From Ktedonobacteraceae bacterium (GTDB taxonomy: Bacteria; Chloroflexota; Ktedonobacteria; Ktedonobacterales; Ktedonobacteraceae): DNA of 52,278 nucleotides. The stretch is from positions 1-52,278 of the forward strand of contig JADBKA010000002.1 in assembly GCA_014896635.1 (NCBI GenBank). The letters are read 5' to 3'. This document shows positions 8,949-18,936 of the stretch, one piece after another. The notes beneath the pieces were generated by a model. It saw only the letters and a list, made by a program, of their open reading frames with translations, was not told the DNA's origin and ran no database searches. Every line of letters begins with the position of its first letter. The first letter of the stretch is position 1. A program made the translations under genes and the position numbers.

Positions 8949-11350
8949 CTACTTGATGCCACGCATGCTCAACTGTACGCGGCCACGCCTGAGATCAACG
9001 CCAAGCACACGCACCTGCACAACCTGGCCGACGGCCACCACACTGAGTGGATCTCTGACGAAGCGATCAGCCATCTCGGAGACATGCACCAGTCCATCCT
9101 GTTTGACGCCGATATCTACAAACGCGCCAAAAGGCACGACGTTACGCACAGTACCCTGCAAGAGCATGCCCGGCTGGAGATCTTCCATCTTCAGCACATC
9201 ATGACGCAGGATCGGTACAGGCAGTGAATCGCGCGGATCAAGACCGGGTTTCTCCAGATTCTCCAGAATATCATTGAGTGTAGGCAGGCCGACGCCGATT
9301 TTCTGCGCAATCTCAGTCCACGCCGCCTGCTCGCCATCCCCGTTCTGTGCACGGCGTCCCCGGCCCAGGCTGCTCTGGAGTCTGATAAGCTGGCGGAAGC
9401 TGGCGATACGCCCGGCGGGCTTTTGTCCAGCGTTCCCTGTACTCCTCTCCCCGGACTCCCCGGACTTCGGCAGCATTTCCAGCAGAGCGCGCGCCGCATC
9501 ATAACTTTCAGGATGGATAAAGGTATTATCCAGCGGCTCTGTGCCATTGGCAATCTTGAGAAAGCCCGCTGCCTGCACAAATGTCGCCGGGCCAAGTCCT
9601 GGCACTTTGTGCAGATCTTCGCGCGATTTAAACGGACCGTGCTGCTCACGGTATCTGACAATTGCATTGGCAACACGAGTATTAATACCCGAAACATGCT
9701 TAAGCAGTGCCGCAGAAGCCGAGTTCACCTCGACGCCGGCGAAGTTGACGCAGGACACCACCACGCGCTCCAGCATAGCCGCCAGTTCTTTCTGGTCCAC
9801 ATCGTGCTGGTAGAGGCCGACCCCAACGGCTTTAGGATCAATTTTGACCAGTTCCGCCAGCGGGTCTTGCAAACGGCGAGCAATAGAGATGGTGCCGCGC
9901 TGCGTGGCATCGAGTGCCGGGAACTCTTCGCGCGCGGCTTCTGACGCTGAGTAGACCGAGGCTCCGGCCTCGTTGACGATGACATAGCCGATCTGCCCCT
10001 TCTGACCCGTCTCCTCTCCAGATCGTGGATCAGATCGGCAACCAGTTGCTCAGTTTCACGAGAGGCTGTGCCATTGCCGATAGCAATGACAGTGATACCA
10101 TATTCTTTGAGAAGCCGGCGCAGGCTCTGCTGCGCCTTTTCAGACTGATGCAGGTAGATGGTATCCGAAGTAATATACTTGCCAGTTTCATCCACAACAG
10201 CAACCTTACAGCCGGTGCGATAGCCGGGGTCGATGCCGAGCACTTTTTTGCCACGTAATGGTGGCTGCAAGAGCAGGTTGCGCAGGTTGGCGGCAAAGAT
10301 GTTGATGGCGAATGCTTCAGCCTGGCGCGTAAGTTCGGCGCGTACCTCGCGTTCCATCGCAGGAGCAAGCAGGCGCTTATAGCCGTCTTCCATTGCCTCG
10401 GCCAGCAGACGAGAGAAAGGTGACGTCGCTTTAACAGGATAGTGCTGTGTGATTTCAGGTTGTGCCTGCTCGTAGGGCAAGTTGACACTGACACGCAGTA
10501 CCTCTTCGCGTTCGGCACGGTTGAGTGCAAGGATACGATGCGGCACCAGGCGGGTCACAGGTTCATGGAAATCGTAGTAGAGCTGATAGACGCCGGTCGG
10601 GTCCTTCTCAGCAATCTTTTCGGGATCAGCCACTTTTGCGCCGAGTATTGCGTTTTGAAAGAAGGTAGCCCGCACGCTGCCGCGCACGCCGGCGTTCTCG
10701 GCAATAGTTTCGGCTACAATGTCGCAAGCCCCGGCATAGGCTTCGAGACTGGTATCAATGCCTTTCTCAACGTTAAGGTAAGGACGTGCATACTCTTCGA
10801 GGAGCACCTCGCTATCGCCTGACAATTCAGGCTGCTGCAAAATGATTTCTGCCAGCGGAGCCAATCCTTTTTCACGAGCAACGCTGGCGCGCGTTTTCCG
10901 TTTTGGACGATAAGGCAGATAGAGATCTTCTACTTCTTGCAGAGTGCTAGCTGCGGCAAGGGCTGTTGCCAGTTCGGGCGTTAATTTCCCCTGCGCCTCA
11001 ATCAGTCGCCGGACGTCCTGTTTGCGCTCATGCAGCGCGCGCAGAGCTGTGGTCCGGTCGGCGATGGCCTGGATCTGCACTTCATCCAGGCTGCCCGTCA
11101 CTTCTTTACGATAACGGGCGATGAAAGGAATGGTATTGCCTTCGTCCAGCAGTGTGATCGTACGAGCGATCTGGCCGCTGTTCAGGTTCAGTTCAGCGCC
11201 AAGTGTTTGAGCGATATGTGCAACTGGCAGCGTCTCTTCTTCGGGCGCCGCCGATGGTGCTATCTGGATATTCTGTTCTTCCTGTGTAGCCAAAGGATAG
11301 TCCACCTTCCTGAGCGGTGTGATAGGATTGCTTAGGGAAGATACTACCAC
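8949..11350 (-). pseudogene. tex: Tex-family transcription accessory / RNA-binding protein, single-base frameshift
   Basis: Tex is a cytoplasmic nucleic-acid-binding protein usually about 720-800 residues long. Here the order is intact over 2,402 bp: Tex N-terminal helical region, RNase-H-like fold with LGIDPGYRTGCKVAVVD, helix-hairpin-helix repeats (LLKHVSGINTRVANAI and DLHKVPGLGPATF) and a C-terminal S1 domain with VPFGAFVDIGVKQDGLVHVS. The reading frame shifts once near 10011-10017: upstream it reads ADLIHDLER then nonsense, while the other frame continues ETGQKGQIGYVIVNEAGASVYSASEA as family members do. Adding one base restores an 800-residue protein. It could be a sequencing error, a true mutation or recoding. 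The start is taken as GTG 11350, without a clear SD; TTG 11293, after AGGAAGGTGG, is an alternative. Confidence 0.88.
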
Positions 11351-11356
11351 AAAAGA

Positions 11357-13158
11357 TCAGGGAGAGGCAGCCTGCTGAGAAATTTTTTGCTGCATCCGTG
11401 CCAGCCGCGCTTTGAAGCGCGCACTGCCAAGCAATCCTCCCATTACTCCCAGGAACCAGGCCAGCAAGAGTCCTGCCCCAACCAGGATCAGGAAATTGGA
11501 CAACGACTGCGATGATGAACCACTCGCCGTAACGGAGGGCAATGCGGTATGAATTGATCGTGCAGCAAACTCTACGGCTTTGTCAGGCGGGATGCGCAGT
11601 CCCCGGTCACTGATCTGTTGCATCGCCTGCACAAGCAGGATGAGATAGCAGAGGCCATAGACGAGCCAGAACGAAATGGTACTGATAATGCCAGCCCACA
11701 TGCCCGCCCAGCCCCCGCGTAAGAAACTGCCTCCTCGCCGTGTAGTGATAAAACCGGCGAGAATATAGAAGAAGAAACCCATCAACAGGCCCAGGTAAAA
11801 ATAGGAAGAGTGAGTCGTAAAAGCAACCAGCACTCCCGATAACACGCCCTGGACCAGGCCCCACAGGCAGCCCTGACCCGAAGCGGACGGGCGCGCTTTC
11901 ATTTTCTCCAGCGCCTCCTGCGGGACCATTACATAGCCAGGCGGCATCGGCTGCGAGATCTGAGGCACAGGCTGCACAAAAGGATAGGGATAAGAAGCCG
12001 GACCTCTGCCGCCGGGCGGATACGACACGCCCTGATGAGCATGCGGTGGCACCAACGGTTGTGCTGGTGCTGTCGCGCGGCCTGAGACTGCGCCGGCGGG
12101 GCCGCCGGTGGCGCGCTCACGCGAGGCGATGGCGGTGCGGGAGTCATAGGCGCAGGCTGGGCGGGGAGTGTAGGCGGTGCCGGCAGCACAAGCGCGGGCT
12201 GAGACGGTGATGAGATATGCGCAGAAGGAAGGGATGGCTGCGTCGCCGCCGGAACAAACGTGCCGGCAACCGTCTGGTCGTTGTAGAAATTCCCGGCGGG
12301 ATCGCGCAAGGCATCGGCGAACTCACGTATACTCTGGTAACGCTGCTCAGGCTGCACTGCCAGCGCCTTCACTAAGGCCCGCTCAATGGCTGGTGGAAGC
12401 GAGGGGTTGAGATGGCGTGGCGGGATCAGCGTATCATTAACGGTCCGCTGCAATGCCGAAGGTGGCAGGCGATTGGTCAGGAGCAGGTAGATTGTCGCCG
12501 CCATCGAATAAATATCAGACTGCGGCATCGTCTTGCTCAGATACTGTTCAGGAGGGCTGTACCCTTCAGTTACCGCCCTGGCCAGCTTACCGGTCTCTTT
12601 CGAGGGATCATAGAGCCTGGTCAACCCAAAATCTACCAACACCGTCGTCTGATCAGGCGTTAGAATGATATTGCCTGGTTTGATATCACGGTGCAGGATA
12701 TTGCGGTTATGTAAATCTTGCAACACATCCATAATCGGCAGCAACCAGGCAAGCACTTCCTGTAAACTGCATGGTCCGTCGCCGCGCTGGAATGGCTCCT
12801 GCTCGCCCAGCGGAACACCCGCTATGCGACTGCGCAGAATCTGTAAGAGATTCTCTCCCTCGATCATCTGCATGATCAGGTAGAACCGTCCATTATCTTC
12901 CAGCGCGTCATAGACCTCCGGCAGATGCTGGTTGCGTACGGTAAAGAGAACGCTCGCCTCCATCAAAGCCTGACGTCGTGCTGCCGGGGTTACGTCATAG
13001 GTCTCTTTAATCGCGCAGGGACGATTCCCCTCACTGGTATCAACGCCGCGATAGACAGCACCGAACCCGCCGCTGTTGATGAGCTGGCCGATGATATAAT
13101 GACCGCCTATGACTGTGCCAGGTGTCAGTGCTGCCGGCAAACCCATAGCCTGATGCAT
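11357..13158 (-). pseudogene. Ser/Thr protein kinase with C-terminal membrane domain, apparent frameshift in linker
   Basis: A PknB-like (Hanks) kinase: the G-loop NSGGFGAVY is at 28-36, the catalytic Lys is K51 in CAIKE, the loop has ILHRDIKPGN and the Mg motif is VDFGLTR. A proline/alanine-rich linker follows. In the kinase frame the protein ends at 11929 without a membrane helix. In another frame, 11357 to about 12055, the sequence continues Pro-rich and then has four hydrophobic helices, including GLLMGFFFYILAGFITT and LVGAGLLLAWFLGVMGGLL. That second frame has no ribosome site of its own. One missing base in the linker (for example in the G4 run at 12098-12101) would fuse them into about 600 residues. 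Two overlapping genes are the alternative. The ATG at 13158 is tentative. Confidence 0.72.
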
Positions 13159-13236
13159 CCTTTAATTTTCTCACCGCCGGGCGAACGAAGATTCTTTTGC
13201 AATGCTTTTTCTGCTCCGCACGCTCTCTATAGTATA

Positions 13237-13265
13237 TAGACGTTCAATTCTATTTACGATACAAT
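13237..13265 (+). promoter_or_regulatory. Candidate promoter and small dyad upstream of the PLP enzyme gene
   Basis: TACAAT at 13260-13265 lies 17 bases after TAGACG (13237-13242, four of six matches to the -35 consensus). Downstream, GCCTGA (13296-13301) and TCAGGC (13307-13312) form a short perfect dyad that could be an operator in the leader. Evidence is by eye only. Confidence 0.4.
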
Positions 13266-13356
13266 GACTTACGAGTTACAGTCACAATACCATATGCCTG
13301 ATCTAGTCAGGCAGGCAAGATGCTCGTATACCCCCACATACATTGAGGAGTTCTCC

Positions 13357-14544
13357 ATGAGTCAACAGGAGCGAAAGCAAGGCTTACAGACACGCCTGAT
13401 CCATAGCGCCCACGCGGCCAACGACACCCCGGCGGTCTCCCCGCCCATATTTCAGACGAGCACCTTTCTATTGCGCACACCGGAAGAAGGTGCTGAACTC
13501 TCTGAAGAGGTCGCTCCGGCTTACTATTATACCCGTTATGGGTCGCCAAATACAAAACAGGTTGAAACGGTACTGGCCGAACTGGAAGGTAGTGAGGCCG
13601 CGCTGGCTGTTGGTTCCGGCATGGCAGCGATCACAACGGCCATCCTCGCTCATGTACAGAGTGGCGATCACATTATCGCACAGCATACCCACTATACGGC
13701 CACAATGACCCTGCTGACACAGACGCTGCCACGCTATGGCATCACAGTCACCCGTGTAGATCAGCGCGATAGCGAGGCTTTCGCGCGCGCTGTACGCCCC
13801 AATACACGCATCATTTACACTGAATCGCCAACCAACCCGACAATGGACCTGACCGACTTGCGTGCTACAGCAGACATCGCTCACCAGGCCGGCGCGCTGG
13901 CGATTACCGATAATACGTTCGCCTCATCCTATAACCAGCATCCCCTGGACCTGGGATACGACCTGGTTGTTCACAGCGCCACCAAATATCTCAACGGCCA
14001 TGCCGACGTGACTGCTGGTGTTATCCTGGGACCCAGAAACCTGGTTGATCGCTGCTGGGAATACGCGCGTGTCCATGGTCCGCTGCTTCACCCGTTCGAG
14101 GCCTGGCTGCTGCGACGCGGCCTGCAAACCTACAGCCTGCGCATGGAAGTCCATAACCGCAATGCTCTGCAAGTGGCGCGCTTCCTGGAGCAACACCCGG
14201 CGGTCGAGCATGTCTACTACCCTGGTTTGCCATCGCATCCCCAGCATGAGCTGGCTTGCAGGCAAATGCCAGGCGGCTTCGGAGGAATGCTTTCCTTCGA
14301 CGTCAAAGGCGGCTACCAGGCAGCTTATAATGTCATCGGGCGCACGCGCGTCTGCCTGCTGGCAGTCAGCCTGGGTGGCGTCGAGTCGTTGATCACTCAT
14401 CCCGCCTCTATGATTCACACACGCCAGAGTGAGGAAGAACTCGCGCAGGCAGGTATCTCAGCAGGACTGCTGCGCCTCTCGGTCGGCATAGAGAACGTAG
14501 AAGATATCATCGAGGATCTGGATAAAGCACTCAGAACTGGATGA
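13357..14544 (+). CDS. Trans-sulfuration PLP enzyme (cystathionine gamma-synthase/lyase or methionine gamma-lyase family)
   Basis: A 395-residue cytoplasmic enzyme of the Cys/Met metabolism PLP family, the usual length. It acts on sulfur amino acids, forming or cleaving cystathionine, homocysteine or methionine. Visible motifs are RYGSPNTKQVE (phosphate-binding Tyr/Arg region), GSGMAAI, TESPTNPTMDLTDL, and the PLP lysine in VHSATKYLNGHADVTAG; SLGGVESLITHPA occurs near the end. The start is the ATG at 13357, because GAGGAG lies six to seven bases before it; an upstream in-frame ATG at 13264 would add 31 unconserved residues. The exact reaction cannot be chosen among family members. No other sulfur genes are adjacent. 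Confidence 0.9.
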   Translation: MSQQERKQGLQTRLIHSAHAANDTPAVSPPIFQTSTFLLRTPEEGAELSEEVAPAYYYTRYGSPNTKQVETVLAELEGSEAALAVGSGMAAITTAILAHVQSGDHIIAQHTHYTATMTLLTQTLPRYGITVTRVDQRDSEAFARAVRPNTRIIYTESPTNPTMDLTDLRATADIAHQAGALAITDNTFASSYNQHPLDLGYDLVVHSATKYLNGHADVTAGVILGPRNLVDRCWEYARVHGPLLHPFEAWLLRRGLQTYSLRMEVHNRNALQVARFLEQHPAVEHVYYPGLPSHPQHELACRQMPGGFGGMLSFDVKGGYQAAYNVIGRTRVCLLAVSLGGVESLITHPASMIHTRQSEEELAQAGISAGLLRLSVGIENVEDIIEDLDKALRTG

Positions 14545-14553
14545 AATTGTTGC

Positions 14554-14563
14554 CAACCGGTTG
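14554..14563. repeat. 10-bp perfect palindrome after the PLP enzyme gene
   Basis: CAACCGGTTG is a perfect palindrome ten bases after the stop codon. There is no loop or U-run, so it is not a classical terminator. It could be a protein-binding site. Confidence 0.3.
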
Positions 14564-14694
14564 TTTAAGTGTGTAGGTATTTCGCCTCTGCAACCGCAAG
14601 CCTCGTGAAAGGGAGAGAGCAGAGCGACTACCTCATACGATGGGAGGGAATTTAAAGAAAAGGTAAGCAACTATCTGGACAACAGAGTAATTGC

Positions 14695-14722
14695 TTGCAA
14701 TCAGCCACCTGTATGATACAAT
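14695..14722 (+). promoter_or_regulatory. Candidate promoter of the sigma factor gene
   Basis: TTGCAA (14695-14700) and TACAAT (14717-14722) are separated by 16 bases, with TG just before the -10 element (extended -10 like). It lies 70 bases before the start codon at 14792. Confidence 0.5.
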
Positions 14723-14791
14723 ACACCAGAGGCTGAACTGATCTACGCACGTGTTGCAAGAAAAGAGAGCGAGCTTTTGGAAAGAAAAGTG

Positions 14792-15700
14792 ATGTTTGAC
14801 GCAGAACGCGACCGCGAGAAGACGGCAGAAAACGACCGCGAGAACCTCCAGGAGAGCGATTTAAACAGCCTGGCTCAAAGCGATAGTTTGCGCCTCTACC
14901 TGCGGGAGATTTCACGTATTCCTCTGCTCTCAGCAGCCAGCGAATCGCGCCTTGCGGAACGAGCGGAACAAGGCGATAGGGAGGCGCGCAACCTCCTTAT
15001 CACAGCGAATCTGCGACTGGTCGTTAGCATCGCCAAAAAGTACGTCGGACAGGGATTCTCCCTGGAAGATTTGATCGGCGAAGGGAATATCGGACTCATA
15101 CGAGCAGTGACTAAATTCGATTACCGGAAAGGTTTTCGATTTTCCACCTATGCAACGTGGTGGATCAAACAGGCTATTACGCGGGCCATTCTTGAAGGAA
15201 CCCGCGTCGTCCGACTCCCGGTATACATCATGGAAGAGGTAATGCGCGTCAAACGCACCACTCGCCAGTTATACCAGGAACTGGGACGGGAACCGACGCC
15301 GGAAATCATCGGGCAGCGGCTGGGCATGTCAGCAGAACGGGTCAGCGAATTGCTCATCTGGGCTGAGAAGGTCTTTTCGCTCGATGCACCACTTTCAGAA
15401 GAGGAAGAAAATACCCTCGGCGACATTATCGAAGACATGCACGAACGTGGGCCGATGGAAGTCACGGATCAGCAACTGCTACGCGAAGAAATCCGTAAAG
15501 TGCTCGGTCAGCTCACCGTGCGCGAACGAGAGGTGATCGAGCTGCGCTTCGGTCTGCTTGACGATCACGACCACACGCTGGAGGAAGTCGGTAAAAAATT
15601 GAAGGTCACACGCGAGCGCGTACGCCAGATCGAGGAGCGAGCAATTCGCAAACTACGCCATCCACAGGCCAGTAAAGTCCTCAAGGATTACCTTGATTGA
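14792..15700 (+). CDS. RNA polymerase sigma factor, RpoD/group 2 type
   Basis: A 302-residue sigma-70 protein without region 1.1. Region 1.2 includes [17 protein letters not shown]. Region 2 has [35 protein letters not shown] and [13 protein letters not shown]. Region 3 has the [16 protein letters not shown] type of sequence, and region 4 has [12 protein letters not shown] and [20 protein letters not shown]. This is the layout of primary-like group 2 sigma factors, which direct core polymerase to housekeeping-like promoters in particular conditions. The start is the ATG at 14792, after GGAAAG; an upstream TTG would add five residues. It stands alone in its transcription unit. Its length and lack of region 1.1 argue against it being the sole primary sigma factor. 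Confidence 0.93.
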   Translation: MFDAERDREKTAENDRENLQESDLNSLAQSDSLRLYLREISRIPLLSAASESRLAERAEQGDREARNLLITANLRLVVSIAKKYVGQGFSLEDLIGEGNIGLIRAVTKFDYRKGFRFSTYATWWIKQAITRAILEGTRVVRLPVYIMEEVMRVKRTTRQLYQELGREPTPEIIGQRLGMSAERVSELLIWAEKVFSLDAPLSEEEENTLGDIIEDMHERGPMEVTDQQLLREEIRKVLGQLTVREREVIELRFGLLDDHDHTLEEVGKKLKVTRERVRQIEERAIRKLRHPQASKVLKDYLD

Positions 15701-15833
15701 ACAGGTCTGAACAACTTGAAGAGAGCACTGAATCTCACAGAGAGAACACTGCGAGAGGGGATAGCGGTGTATCTCATGTCATTTTCTGTCAGTATGAAAT
15801 TTTCTACAGCAAAACAACAAACAGGATTACGTT

Positions 15834-15889
15834 GGAAGGGGGACGACGCCTGCTCTCACTAGCGGTGAGATAGAGCGTCCTGTGAAGCG
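15834..15889 (+). promoter_or_regulatory. Leader hairpin between an SD-like tract and the kinase start codon
   Basis: A strong Shine-Dalgarno-like run GGAAGGGGG (15834-15842) lies about 50 bases before the ATG at 15890, too far for normal use. Between them, GGACG (15841-15845) can pair with CGTCC (15876-15880), and TCTCAC (15854-15859) with GTGAGA (15865-15870). The fold would shorten the distance or hide the SD. This is an inference from base pairing only. Confidence 0.35.
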
Positions 15890-16873
15890 ATGAACGAGCT
15901 GGCGGGCAATACCCTGGGAGGGTATTATCTGGAGGAAGAGATCGGACACGGATCAATGGGGGTGGTATACCGGGGCAGGCAGATTGCCCTCGGACGAGAG
16001 GTAGCGGTCAAGGTGCTACCTCAATCGCTGGCGCGCGATCCATCGTATGTCGCACGCTTCATCCGCGAAGCACAGATTATTGCTGGCCTGAATCATCCTA
16101 ATATTGTCCACATTTACGACGCAGGGCAACATCATTCAGTGCTCTACTTCGTCATGGAGTATGTACAGGGACCAACACTGGCAAGCCTCCTGCAACTGGA
16201 TGGCACCATCACTTTACACCTGGCTGTTGAGTATGCCGCACAGATCGCCGATGCTCTCGATGCCGCCTACCGCGAGCGCAACGTTATCCACCGCGATATT
16301 AAGCCGGAAAATCTCATGCTTGATCGCTGGGGGAAGATCAAGGTAATGGACTTCGGCCTGGCGCGCGCCAGCGGCCAGCAGAAGATCACAGTAGCCAGGG
16401 CGCTCGTCGGCAGTATCTACTACGCCTCACCTGAACAAATTTGGGGACAGATACTGGACAACCGCAGCGATATTTATGCACTTGGTGTCGTCCTCTACGA
16501 AATGGTCACAGGACGACGCCCTTTCTATGGACGTTCGATTCCAGAACTCACCCGTACTATCACGAACGATCCCCCCAGGCTACCGCATTTCCACAATCCA
16601 GAGATTCCGCCAGCGCTGGAACAGATTATCCTCACTGCGCTGGCAAAAGATCGCCACCAGCGTTACGAGTATGCAGGTTTAATGGCCCGGGCACTGCGTG
16701 CTCTCAACCTCCAGCCTCCCACATCACCACTGCTCTTTCATGTACCAGCACCCGGCAAATCTTCATCCTCAGTACCGGCAGAGCGCCGGACGCTCCAGCC
16801 GCTCCAGCCCCCCAGGCGCCCACAGGGTCAACGCCCGCCCTACCTTGCTCCAGGGTCACAGCACACTCTGTAA
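15890..16873 (+). CDS. Hanks-type Ser/Thr protein kinase, soluble
   Basis: A 327-residue kinase. The N-terminal kinase domain (about 10-275) has the G-loop GHGSMGVVY, catalytic Lys K41 in VAVKVLP, NVIHRDIKPENLML, VMDFGLARA and the APE-like motif YYASPEQI. The short tail (about 275-327) is rich in proline and basic residues, with no membrane helix or sensor domain, so the protein should be cytoplasmic. This is unlike the membrane kinases at 11357-13158 and 49127-50938. Substrates are unknown. It follows the sigma factor gene by 189 bp and may have its own promoter there. The start ATG has only a weak GAAG before it; see the leader hairpin. Confidence 0.9.
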   Translation: MNELAGNTLGGYYLEEEIGHGSMGVVYRGRQIALGREVAVKVLPQSLARDPSYVARFIREAQIIAGLNHPNIVHIYDAGQHHSVLYFVMEYVQGPTLASLLQLDGTITLHLAVEYAAQIADALDAAYRERNVIHRDIKPENLMLDRWGKIKVMDFGLARASGQQKITVARALVGSIYYASPEQIWGQILDNRSDIYALGVVLYEMVTGRRPFYGRSIPELTRTITNDPPRLPHFHNPEIPPALEQIILTALAKDRHQRYEYAGLMARALRALNLQPPTSPLLFHVPAPGKSSSSVPAERRTLQPLQPPRRPQGQRPPYLAPGSQHTL

Positions 16874-17164
16874 TCCCCTCCCCCATCTACCTCCTCACAA
16901 TCTCCGACGGGAGATCCGCAGTCCTTCTGGGAACAACTGCGAGCACGGCTCAAGCGCCCTTCGTAGAATGCTTGTCTGGGATTTTCTTTTCTCTCGCTCT
17001 CGCCCTATAATTCTATCTATCTGTCTCGTTTAGTTTTGTTTACAACAAAGTCTGTACTATCCGTTTTGATGTTTAGTAGAGAGATGATAACAGAAATGAA
17101 GATGTATTTAATTGGCGGAATCACACTATATGAATGATCACTCGATTCTGCTCCCAGGCAGAAT

Positions 17165-18886
17165 ATGTTCAGTAGAGAGGGATTGGCAACTGCGCGGCAA
17201 GAAGAAGTCAGCGCTTCTCTGGCATTGCTGCTTGGACCAGAAACCGACTACCGGCTTCGCATGCGAGCTGCACGCAGGCTCGCCAGGCGGGGTCCGGCAA
17301 TACTCCCATACCTGCTCACGATACTCAATGCCCACCCGGAGATCACCGTACCCGCCTGGCCCTCCTGGCCGGCTCAATATGAGCAGTGCGGTCGCTTGCT
17401 CATGCAACTCACACAGCAGGCCCACCTGCGGCTTGAGGCATTGTTTCACCATCCCGCTATCACCTCACCTTACGGACCCGTACTCTGGACCAGTATTGCT
17501 GAAGCAGCGGGACTCATGCCTCTCGAAGACCATGAAGCACTGCTCTGTCAGGGACTGGCAGTCCCCTGGTCTACAACTCGCTATGCCGCCGCAATGGCTC
17601 TGACCATGCGAGCGCGCCGGGTCCCCTTACGCCCGGCAACGCTCGACGCACTGCGCGCCCACCAGCATAGTGATGAAACGCTACCGGTACGACTCACTAC
17701 CTCCTATGCATTGCTCAATTGCCGCGACCCGGCAGGATTGCATACCCTCATCCAGTTTCTAGAATCGAATCCCCTGCTGCCAGAGGAAGTACGGAAAGCA
17801 GTTCTGTTCATCCTGGAAACAGAACTTCCTTTTCCGCTCTCCTCATCTCAACGCGACTACCTGGCCGCTCATCTGCTGCGTCTGCTGAGCGACAGCAATA
17901 CCGATATTGTGATACAGGCATCCCGCGCACTGAGCAAAATCGCCTGGCCGGCGCTGCTCCCTTCTCTCATTCGTATGCTCAACGAAGGCGATGGCCAGGA
18001 CCGGATTGCCGCTCTGACCACGCTCGAAGCAATCGCGCGCCAGAAACATATGCGCAGAGCTATTCACCAGCAGGCAATGCCGGTACATATCCTGCCATTG
18101 CTCAAGTCACACGATAGAGAGGTTCGTCGCCAGGCCGGCTATACCCTGGCAGCCTGCGGTGATGGGTATGCCGCGAGCGCCCTCGGTACTATTCTCTTGC
18201 ATCAGGAACATCCCGCGCATCTCGAAGCCATCGAAAGCCTACGCTTGCTTCACGGTGTTCTACGCCCTGCTACGCGCACAAATACGACACACTGGCTGTT
18301 ATGGTTGCTCAACTCCTCTTCCGCCAGCGTGCAGATCATGGCGATAGATTCCCTCACCTCCCTGCTCTGGCAGGCCCGCACACGCAGGCGCTTTCGAGCT
18401 TACAGCGACATTGGATGGCAAATTTTCTACGATGCTACCATCGTCAGACTGTTACACCATCCCGATGGCCACATACGCCAGCGAGTCGTCGGCCTCTTCT
18501 CCCTGCTGGATGAGCAACTGGCACTATTCCCTCCTCTTTACCAGAGTTTGCTGCACCTCCTGCATCATGACAACGACAGCAGTGTACGAGCCGCTGTCGC
18601 TTACGCCTGTGGACAACTGGGGATACGCCTTGCTCTACCAGACCTGCTTCATGCGCTGAACGACGAGAACGAACACGTCGCCCTGACGGCACTGCACACG
18701 CTTAAACGGATCGCTACCCCACATGACCTCTGTGTCCTGCATGCGCTCGAAGAGTTGATCTACCTTTACAACAAAGGCACTTGCGTTTCTCAGGCTCTGG
18801 TAGCAGAAGCCGCAAAGTTGCTGAAAAAATGGAAAAAAGTTCTTTCTCGATCACCCACACATCGCCAGTTGCACGGTCACGGTTAA
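17165..18886 (+). CDS. HEAT-repeat protein of unknown function
   Basis: A 573-residue protein made almost wholly of paired helices of HEAT/PBS-lyase type. Repeats such as LLSDSNTDIVIQASRALSKI, LLKSHDREVRRQAGYTLAAC, LHHPDGHIRQRVVGLFSLL, LHHDNDSSVRAAVAYACGQL and LNDENEHVALTALHTLKRI recur every 30-45 residues. There is no signal peptide or membrane helix. Such solenoids bind other proteins or serve as scaffolds; I cannot name a partner. The ATG at 17165 lacks a good ribosome site, so the start is uncertain. The upstream 291-bp gap holds no clear gene. CcdA follows 50 bp downstream on the same strand and may be co-transcribed. Confidence 0.85.
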   Translation: MFSREGLATARQEEVSASLALLLGPETDYRLRMRAARRLARRGPAILPYLLTILNAHPEITVPAWPSWPAQYEQCGRLLMQLTQQAHLRLEALFHHPAITSPYGPVLWTSIAEAAGLMPLEDHEALLCQGLAVPWSTTRYAAAMALTMRARRVPLRPATLDALRAHQHSDETLPVRLTTSYALLNCRDPAGLHTLIQFLESNPLLPEEVRKAVLFILETELPFPLSSSQRDYLAAHLLRLLSDSNTDIVIQASRALSKIAWPALLPSLIRMLNEGDGQDRIAALTTLEAIARQKHMRRAIHQQAMPVHILPLLKSHDREVRRQAGYTLAACGDGYAASALGTILLHQEHPAHLEAIESLRLLHGVLRPATRTNTTHWLLWLLNSSSASVQIMAIDSLTSLLWQARTRRRFRAYSDIGWQIFYDATIVRLLHHPDGHIRQRVVGLFSLLDEQLALFPPLYQSLLHLLHHDNDSSVRAAVAYACGQLGIRLALPDLLHALNDENEHVALTALHTLKRIATPHDLCVLHALEELIYLYNKGTCVSQALVAEAAKLLKKWKKVLSRSPTHRQLHGHG

Positions 18887-18936
18887 AGAGCTATAGTTAT
18901 AAACAGATTGCAGATCTCAGGAGCAACTGGCAGTTT

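Noticed and set aside
9191..9697. 168-residue frame within tex
   Set aside because: It is in a third phase; the S1 and helix-hairpin-helix motifs lie in the other frame.
10000..10025. Programmed frameshift in tex
   Set aside because: There is no slippery heptamer or nearby stimulatory fold that I can see, and Tex is not known to need recoding; error or mutation is simpler.
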